Assembly: GCA_016929795.1 (NCBI GenBank)
Contig: JAFGIA010000414.1
Location: 1 to 24,106 of the forward strand
Length of the DNA: 24,106 nt
Source: Anaerolineae bacterium
GTDB taxonomy: Bacteria > Chloroflexota > Anaerolineae > JAAYZQ01
Direction of reading: 5' to 3'
The notes below the pieces were generated by a model that searched no databases, was not told where the DNA came from, and saw only the letters and a list, made by a program, of their open reading frames with translations. The stretch's first letter is position 1; each line of letters starts with the position of its first letter. Positions 16,778 to 24,106 of the stretch are shown here, piece by piece. The translations under genes were made by a program, and so were the position numbers.

Positions 16778-17632
16778 TCACACCTGGTAAGCCAGCATCT
16801 CGGCGCAGATCTGCCCCTGGCACACCCTGGTTACGCCGCCCGTCATTGTGATCTCCCAATTCCGAGAGATTTCGATCTCGATCTCGCCGCCTGGCATGTA
16901 CACCACGACGTGAGGATCGCACAGCCCCAGCCGGTGGGCCACCGCCGCCGCAGCACAACTGCTGCTGCCCGATGCGAGCGTGTAGCCTGCCCCGCGTTCC
17001 CAGATCTCGATCTGGATGCGAGACCGGTCGAGCCACGCCATGAACTGCACGTTGGTACGGTTGGGAAAGCGGGCATCGTGCTCGATGTGGGGGCCGAGCG
17101 TGCGTGCCTCGTGCGCATTTGCTTTGTCGCGCAGCACGACGCAGTGCGGGTTGCCGATCGTCGCGCAGCTATAGCGCAGCATCTGCCCCGCGACGGGCAT
17201 TGTCTCGTCGAGTACCTCGCGCAGCGGCCCGGCAACAGGGATGGCGCTGCTGTGAAAGCTGACCTGGCCCATGGCCACGGTCACGCGCGCGCCGCCCTTG
17301 TGGACACGCGCTGTTACCAGTCCGCCTGGCGTCGAGATTGTGAACGCCTCCTGGTCCACGCGGCCTGTATCCCATAGGTAGCGGGCAAAGATGCGCAGGC
17401 CGTTGCCGCTCTTTTCGAAGGCACTCCCGTCAGGATTGTAGAGTGCCAGGGCGAAATCCGCCTCGCCTGTGTCGAATGGGCCCACAAGGATGCCATCTGA
17501 TCCAAGGCCATAGTGGCGGTCACAGATCCGCCTGATGGTCTCGGGGGTCAGCGCAGTGCCGCCGTCGATGGGCTCAATCACCAGGTAGTCGTTGCCCAGT
17601 GCGTGATATTTGGTGAATGCTTTGATTGTCAC
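16778..17632 (-). CDS. dapF: Diaminopimelate epimerase family protein with both catalytic Cys replaced by Ser
   Basis: 284 residues, normal for DapF, which interconverts LL- and meso-diaminopimelate for lysine and peptidoglycan synthesis using two cysteines. Family marks are clear: FTKYHALGNDYLVIE at the N-terminus, CDRHYGLGSDGILVG, NPDGSAFEKSGNGLR, GNPHC and ERGAGYTLASGSSSCAA. The two catalytic positions, normally Cys in CGNG and ACGTG, are Ser75 (AGC) and Ser221 (TCG); the Glu of ERGAGET is Tyr217. Substrate-shell motifs stay intact, so this looks like a divergent subfamily and not a decayed gene. It may have altered or non-racemase activity. The GTG at 17632 is preceded by GAGGGGA and lies 7 bp after the HPt stop, so both are probably in one operon. 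Confidence 0.85.
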   Translation of the reverse strand: MTIKAFTKYHALGNDYLVIEPIDGGTALTPETIRRICDRHYGLGSDGILVGPFDTGEADFALALYNPDGSAFEKSGNGLRIFARYLWDTGRVDQEAFTISTPGGLVTARVHKGGARVTVAMGQVSFHSSAIPVAGPLREVLDETMPVAGQMLRYSCATIGNPHCVVLRDKANAHEARTLGPHIEHDARFPNRTNVQFMAWLDRSRIQIEIWERGAGYTLASGSSSCAAAAVAHRLGLCDPHVVVYMPGGEIEIEISRNWEITMTGGVTRVCQGQICAEMLAYQV

Positions 17633-17639
17633 AATCCCC

Positions 17640-17996
17640 TCAGCCTGTTGTCGCCGATTCCAGTGCTGCCCGGACCCGGTCATATTCCTCTTCCACACGG
17701 CCAAGCAGGGCAGAGGCGCTGCCCAGCGCTTCTGCCTTGCCCAGATCTTCTAGCTCTTTGCACATCCGGGAGAAGTCCATGGCCCCCATGCTGGCACTGG
17801 TCGATTTCAGGGTGTGCGCAGCGCGGCGAAACTCGGCGGCATTGCCTGCAGCCAGGGCTGCATGCAGCGCCGCCAGCAGCCTGGGCGCGTCTTTGAGGTA
17901 GATGTCGAGCAGCTCACGCAGGAACTCGAGGTCGTCGCCGACCGACTGGATCAGGGTGCGAAACACTGCCTGGTCGATCACATCTATGTCTTTCAT
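17640..17996 (-). CDS. Histidine phosphotransfer (HPt) domain protein
   Basis: 118 residues, essentially a single four-helix HPt domain. Passes phosphoryl groups between receiver domains in a phosphorelay. The phosphorylatable His is His61 in RRAAHTLKSTSASMGA, the standard HPt motif, with the usual following K-S/G-S helix. ATG at 17996 is chosen because a GGGGGA run lies 5 nt upstream; a TTG four codons earlier has no such site. Located about 200 bp after the hybrid kinase gene on the same strand, it is the obvious partner of that kinase, which has two receiver domains but no HPt domain of its own. No response regulator with an output domain is encoded in the window. Confidence 0.9.
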   Translation of the reverse strand: MKDIDVIDQAVFRTLIQSVGDDLEFLRELLDIYLKDAPRLLAALHAALAAGNAAEFRRAAHTLKSTSASMGAMDFSRMCKELEDLGKAEALGSASALLGRVEEEYDRVRAALESATTG

Positions 17997-18043
17997 GCTT
18001 TCCCCCAAGGATCTAAACTAAAGCCAAGGCGGAATCCACACCA

Positions 18044-18076
18044 GGTGCGTTGCACCAACGGCAGGTGCAACGCACC
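18044..18076. repeat. Nested hairpin/REP-like palindrome
   Basis: GGTGCGTTGCACC (18044-18056) and its exact reverse complement GGTGCAACGCACC (18064-18076) are separated by 7 bp. Each 13-mer is itself a small palindrome (GGTGC-3 nt-GCACC), so either one long hairpin or two small ones can form. It lies in the kinase-HPt gap, 47 bp before the HPt ATG on the minus strand. There is no T-run, so it is not a classic terminator. Confidence 0.8.
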
Positions 18077-18144
18077 AAACTGTAGATTTCATTTTGGCCT
18101 CGCTTTAGGCGTAAGCTCGCTCAAAGGTCCATCTCGATCCGTCG

Positions 18145-18194
18145 CTTTGGCGCCCGCGGCGGGCGCCAGAGCAATTTGCGGACAGGCGCCAAAG
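18145..18194. promoter_or_regulatory. Competing inverted repeats just after the hybrid kinase stop
   Basis: CTTTGGCGCC (18145-18154) pairs perfectly with GGCGCCAAAG (18185-18194), starting 1 bp beyond the kinase stop codon. The same left arm is also part of a near-perfect local palindrome GGCGCCCGC-G-GCGGGCGCC (18149-18167), so the two structures exclude one another. It could stabilise the 3' end of the kinase message or attenuate read-through into the HPt gene. No T-run follows on either strand. Confidence 0.55.
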
Positions 18195-18195
18195 G

Positions 18196-21279
<3,084 letters not shown>

Positions 21280-21346
21280 CGACTCCTCCGCCTTGTCCTC
21301 CGGCCCAGGTCGAGCACACGTCGAGAGGCACAACCTTCCGAATCTG

Positions 21347-21375
21347 AGTATAGCACACTTGCCGGGCCTTGACAA
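21347..21375 (-). promoter_or_regulatory. Promoter of the hybrid kinase gene
   Basis: Minus strand TTGTCA (21375-21370), 17-bp spacer, TATACT (21352-21347). Predicted start near 21340, about 60 nt before the ATG at 21279. Confidence 0.8.
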
Positions 21376-21417
21376 GCAGTTTCGTGCGCGGTTGTGTTGG
21401 CGCCGGCAATTTTGGCG

Positions 21418-21446
21418 TTGACTTGGATGGTCATATGTGTTATAGT
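21418..21446 (+). promoter_or_regulatory. Promoter of the M23 peptidase gene
   Basis: TTGACT (21418-21423), 17-bp spacer, TATAGT (21441-21446). Predicted start near 21453, about 60 nt before the ATG at 21516. It stands back-to-back with the kinase promoter; the two -35 boxes are 42 bp apart, with TTGCCGG/CCGGCAA arms at 21359-21365 and 21403-21409 between and around them. Confidence 0.8.
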
Positions 21447-21515
21447 CGGTGTGCTCCACGGCTGACAGGGGTGGCTTCCGGTGCTGCCGCAATTGAGTGG
21501 GGCAAGGAGTGACTG

Positions 21516-23504
21516 ATGAACAGACCTATTGCCATGTCCCCACGTGGGCGCCGCCTGTGGCGCCATATTTCCACGCTGGTGTTGATTGTCTCCACCCTGG
21601 GAGGGCTGGTCGTGCCGTGGCCCTTCCTGCCCACGCGGGCGCAGGACGCCGGCAGCCAGGCCCGCTTTGACGAGGGGATTGACGCCGCCGCGTGGTACCA
21701 GGATCACGAGATCGAACATGCCTGGCAGCCGGACTACCTGGAGATAGCCACAGGCGATCCGACGCTGCAAACTACCCACGGCGTCTATGCCTGGCCCTTT
21801 GCCCTCGACTCGATCGGCTGGAACATCCAGTCGTACCAGGACTATGGCGGCACGCCCTACTTTCACCACGGCCTGGACATGATGAAGGTCTATGGCACCC
21901 AGGTGTTCAACCGCTCCGGCGGCCAGGTGGTGAACATTGAAAACTATCAGCCGGGCAACGACCTCTACTGGGAGGTGGCGGTGCTGGACCCGGACGGCTA
22001 CCTGTGGCAGTACCACCACATCGACGAGGATACCATTCCGCAGCCCATCAAGGACAAGTTCGCCGAGTACCAGGCCGACCCGGTGAACGGCGGCTTTATC
22101 CCCGCCGACACGCACATCGGCAACATCGTTTACTGGCCGGTCTGGTCGTTTGGCAAACAGTTTAACCACATCCACCTGAATATCCTGGCTGCCGGTGGCG
22201 TGTACGTCAACGGATTCGAGTTCCACGTGGCCCTGCCCGACACGGATGGCCCCGAGATCCAGGCCGTCGGCCTGCTGCAGAACGGCCAGATCTACCCCGG
22301 CGACGAGATCGAGGGCGATTACAGCCTCTACGTCCACGCCCGCGACCTGGTGTTGGACGACGTCTATTACCTGCCGCCCTACGAAGTCACCTTCTCGATG
22401 GACGGCGGCCCGGTGCACACCACCTGGCGCTTTGATACCCTGCCAGGGGGTGCGGACCAGTACGCCTACCTGCACGACTTTTATGTGGTACCCCCGACGT
22501 GCGGCGACTATGGTTGCCGGGAGTTTTACATCGACCTGGGCTTTATTCCCGGCGCACAGTTCGAGTTCCCTGCCCGCGGGGGGGAGCACGTGGCGCTGGT
22601 CACCGTGCGCGACTATGCCGGCAATTCGGCCAGCCAGCCCTACACCTATACGGTCCTCGGCCCGCCGAACCAGGCGCCAACGGCGCACCCGCAATCGGTG
22701 TCCACGAGCGAGGACACGCCTCTCGACCTCCTCCTGGCAGGCTCCGACCCGGAAGATGATCCCCTCGTCTACAGTGTGGTGTTGAGCCCGACCCAGGGCA
22801 CGCTCACCGGCACGGCGCCGGCCCTGACCTACGTCCCGGCAGCCGACTACTATGGCCCCGACAGCCTGTCGTTCGTCGTAAGCGATGGCTATTCTACCTC
22901 GGCGCCGGCCGTGGTGAGCATCGACGTGGCAGCCGTGAACGACGCGCCGGTGGCGAACGCACAGTCCGTTTTCACTGTCGAGGACACAGCCCTCGACCTC
23001 ACGCTCACCGCCTCTGACGTGGATGGCGACGCGCTGACTTACCACCTGGTGCTGAGCCCGAGCCACGGCACGCTGACCGGCACGGCGCCGGCCCTGACCT
23101 ATGTCCCGGCGGCCGACTACTATGGCGCCGACAGCCTGGCCTTCTTTGTAGACGACGGCCAGGTCGACTCGGCGCAGGCAGTGGTGACGATTGACATAAC
23201 TTCGGACAACGACGCGCCGGTGGCAGAACCGCTGTCGATCACAACGTGGCACGATCGACCGGTGCCGATCGTGCTGAGCGGGTCAGACGTCGACGGGGAC
23301 CCGCTGACGTACGTGATCGTCACCCAGCCGGAGCATGGCACGCTGAGCGGGAGCGCGCCGAGTCTGATCTACACGCCTGCCCCGGGCTATGCGGGCTTGG
23401 ATGCTTTTACGTTCGTCGTCGACGACGGCGCGCTGCGGTCGGCGGCGGCAGAGGTGCATTTCACGATCCGGTTCGTGGTGTACGTGCCGGTGGTGGTCAG
23501 ATAG
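21516..23504 (+). CDS. Secreted M23-type (LytM-like) metallopeptidase with three tandem cadherin/Ig-like repeats
   Basis: 662 residues. A signal peptide is evident: basic N-region (RGRRLWRH), hydrophobic core to about residue 38, likely cleavage after A-Q-A-type residues near 42. The peptidase-like domain carries the zinc and catalytic pattern of M23: H-x-G-x-D (His117, Asp121 in FHHGLDMM), the His pair in YHHID (167-168), and H-x-H (His218, His220 in FNHIHLN). It may therefore cut peptidoglycan cross-bridges or other Gly-rich peptides. Residues about 386-653 form three ~90-residue repeats (opening N-[QD]-A-P, with S-D-x-[DE]-[DG]-D and GTL-x-G motifs) of the tandem-95/cadherin-like kind, probably adhesive or spacer modules. 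The protein ends VVYVPVVVR, a tail type I associate with Chloroflexota secreted proteins. AAGGAG at 21504-21509 supports the ATG at 21516. Confidence 0.85.
   Translation: MNRPIAMSPRGRRLWRHISTLVLIVSTLGGLVVPWPFLPTRAQDAGSQARFDEGIDAAAWYQDHEIEHAWQPDYLEIATGDPTLQTTHGVYAWPFALDSIGWNIQSYQDYGGTPYFHHGLDMMKVYGTQVFNRSGGQVVNIENYQPGNDLYWEVAVLDPDGYLWQYHHIDEDTIPQPIKDKFAEYQADPVNGGFIPADTHIGNIVYWPVWSFGKQFNHIHLNILAAGGVYVNGFEFHVALPDTDGPEIQAVGLLQNGQIYPGDEIEGDYSLYVHARDLVLDDVYYLPPYEVTFSMDGGPVHTTWRFDTLPGGADQYAYLHDFYVVPPTCGDYGCREFYIDLGFIPGAQFEFPARGGEHVALVTVRDYAGNSASQPYTYTVLGPPNQAPTAHPQSVSTSEDTPLDLLLAGSDPEDDPLVYSVVLSPTQGTLTGTAPALTYVPAADYYGPDSLSFVVSDGYSTSAPAVVSIDVAAVNDAPVANAQSVFTVEDTALDLTLTASDVDGDALTYHLVLSPSHGTLTGTAPALTYVPAADYYGADSLAFFVDDGQVDSAQAVVTIDITSDNDAPVAEPLSITTWHDRPVPIVLSGSDVDGDPLTYVIVTQPEHGTLSGSAPSLIYTPAPGYAGLDAFTFVVDDGALRSAAAEVHFTIRFVVYVPVVVR
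22797..23138 (+). repeat. Near-identical 72-bp duplication inside the M23 gene repeats
   Basis: The blocks at 22797-22868 and 23067-23138 differ at only a few positions, all but one apparently synonymous, and are offset by exactly 270 bp (90 codons). The span given covers both copies. The third domain copy is clearly more diverged, suggesting a recent duplication or gene conversion between the first two. Confidence 0.85.
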
Positions 23505-23528
23505 TGCACGAGCCTGACCTTTTTCCTA

Positions 23529-23557
23529 TTGACCGGTGGCAGTTGTTGCCGTAGAAT
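23529..23557 (+). promoter_or_regulatory. Promoter upstream of the last secreted-protein gene
   Basis: TTGACC (23529-23534), 17-bp spacer, TAGAAT (23552-23557). Predicted start near 23564 leaves an unusually long leader of about 170 nt before the ATG at 23733. Confidence 0.7.
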
Positions 23558-23684
23558 ACAAGTACGTATCGACTCGATTCCAGCTAATCCAATTTCGTGA
23601 GCAGAGCGGGCTCCCAGCCGCATGTTTCGGTCGTGTGCGAGCGCCTTCTGGGGCGAACCGGTTATCTGGAAGCGAGGGAGTATC

Positions 23685-23714
23685 ATGGCTCAGCAATTTG
23701 GGCTTTGGAACTAG
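23685..23714 (+). CDS. Possible 9-codon leader peptide (upstream ORF)
   Basis: ATG at 23685 with GAGGGAG (23674-23680) 4 nt upstream, encoding MAQQFGLWN and ending TAG at 23712-23714, 18 nt before the next gene's ATG. Good initiation context and position suggest a leader that could couple or regulate downstream translation. There is no run of one amino acid as in classic attenuators, and chance occurrence is possible. Confidence 0.35.
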   Translation: MAQQFGLWN

Positions 23715-23732
23715 CTCTCGAGGAGGCTCATC

Positions 23733-24106
23733 ATGAAAAAGACCACTGTGACGCTATCCCTGGTGCTCGTTATGTTGATATCTGTTGTCAACCATGCACA
23801 GGACCTGCCGAGGGGAGGGAGCGGCCTCAGTAAGCAGGAACTCGCACAAGAGGAGAGCATTGCAGCAGAGACAGATCCACAGGTTGACCTTGAGGGCCTG
23901 GCTGCCTACTATGTCTGGTATGCGCCGGAACAAAAAGAGGACATTCAGCGGGCTATCGCTTCGTTGGGGGGCAAAACCACCTTTGAGTTCGACCCCACGC
24001 TCGTTCCAGCTCTGGTGGTTCTTCTGCCAGTCACTCAGGCTGTTCAGGCCAGTACACTGGCTGGAGTCACCTTTATGGAACCCGTTCCCGAGCATCGGCC
24101 AACCTC
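23733..24106 (+). CDS. Secreted protein, N-terminal part; possible subtilisin-like (S8) protease propeptide
   Basis: 124 codons are visible before the right edge. It starts at ATG 23733 with AGGAGG (23721-23726) 6 nt upstream. MKK and a hydrophobic core (to about residue 20, ending near V-V-N-H-A) form a signal peptide, cleaved probably near NHA-QD. After a low-complexity acidic linker, residues about 55-120 resemble an I9-type inhibitor propeptide: a Tyr/Val-rich strand (AAYYVWYAPEQ), a helix (DIQRAIASLGG), T-x-F-E-F-D, then a strand, a helix and G-V-x-x-x-E-P-V-P. That order is common in front of S8 peptidase domains. The peptidase itself is outside the window, so the call is tentative. Confidence 0.55.
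   Translation, partial: MKKTTVTLSLVLVMLISVVNHAQDLPRGGSGLSKQELAQEESIAAETDPQVDLEGLAAYYVWYAPEQKEDIQRAIASLGGKTTFEFDPTLVPALVVLLPVTQAVQASTLAGVTFMEPVPEHRPT

Noticed and set aside
18044..18194. Intrinsic terminators between the kinase and HPt genes
   Set aside because: Strong hairpins exist, but neither strand has a following T-run, so they are reported as structures and not terminators.
23536..23736. 66-codon frame in the leader of the last gene
   Set aside because: It starts within the predicted promoter, has no ribosome-binding site and overlaps the true start of the secreted protein; the 9-codon frame at 23685 has much better context.

Overview
This is a GC-rich chromosomal segment, probably from a member of the Chloroflexota (Anaerolineae/Caldilinea-like). 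The grounds are a perfect CIRCE element in front of an hrcA-grpE-dnaK-dnaJ-prmA-rsmE cluster, a secreted protein ending in a short Y-x-P-V-V-V-R tail of a kind I associate with Chloroflexota exoproteins, and a large repeat protein with Pro/Glu linkers. The phylum is an inference; the window has no rRNA or other marker that proves it.

Layout. (1) 1-3353, plus strand: the 3' part of an acyl-CoA dehydrogenase gene, then a REP-like palindrome, then two translationally coupled envelope-polysaccharide genes (a family 2 glycosyltransferase and a polyprenyl-phosphate sugar-phosphate transferase). (2) 3379-10078, plus strand: the heat-shock operon, with a strong sigma-70-type promoter and CIRCE directly downstream of it. 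HrcA would repress its own operon, which makes GrpE, DnaK and DnaJ plus two translation-apparatus methyltransferases, PrmA and RsmE. (3) 10054-15771, minus strand: a UvrA-like ABC ATPase lacking the UvrB-interaction insert, preceded by a 1046-residue protein. That protein has a glycosidase-like barrel, four 83-residue repeats, Pro/Glu linkers and a short C-terminal coiled coil. (4) 15982-16749, plus strand: a metallo-beta-lactamase-fold hydrolase with a consensus promoter. (5) 16778-21279, minus strand: a soluble hybrid histidine kinase (GAF-PAS-PAS-HK-REC-REC), a stand-alone HPt protein and a DapF-family protein. In the DapF-family protein both catalytic cysteines are serines. (6) 21516-24106, plus strand: a secreted M23-type peptidase with three tandem cadherin/Ig-like repeats, then the start of a further secreted protein, possibly a subtilisin-like protease, that runs off the right edge.

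How the genes work together. The heat-shock operon is a standard HrcA/CIRCE regulon. The kinase and HPt could form a multistep phosphorelay (His-Asp-His-Asp), but no output response regulator is present. The kinase and the M23 gene diverge from back-to-back promoters about 70 bp apart. The best candidates for undescribed biology are the Ser/Ser DapF-like protein next to an HPt, the glycosidase/repeat protein in a probable operon with a UvrA-like ATPase, and the structured intergenic RNA/DNA between the kinase and HPt genes. No tRNA, rRNA, CRISPR array, insertion sequence or transposase was seen.
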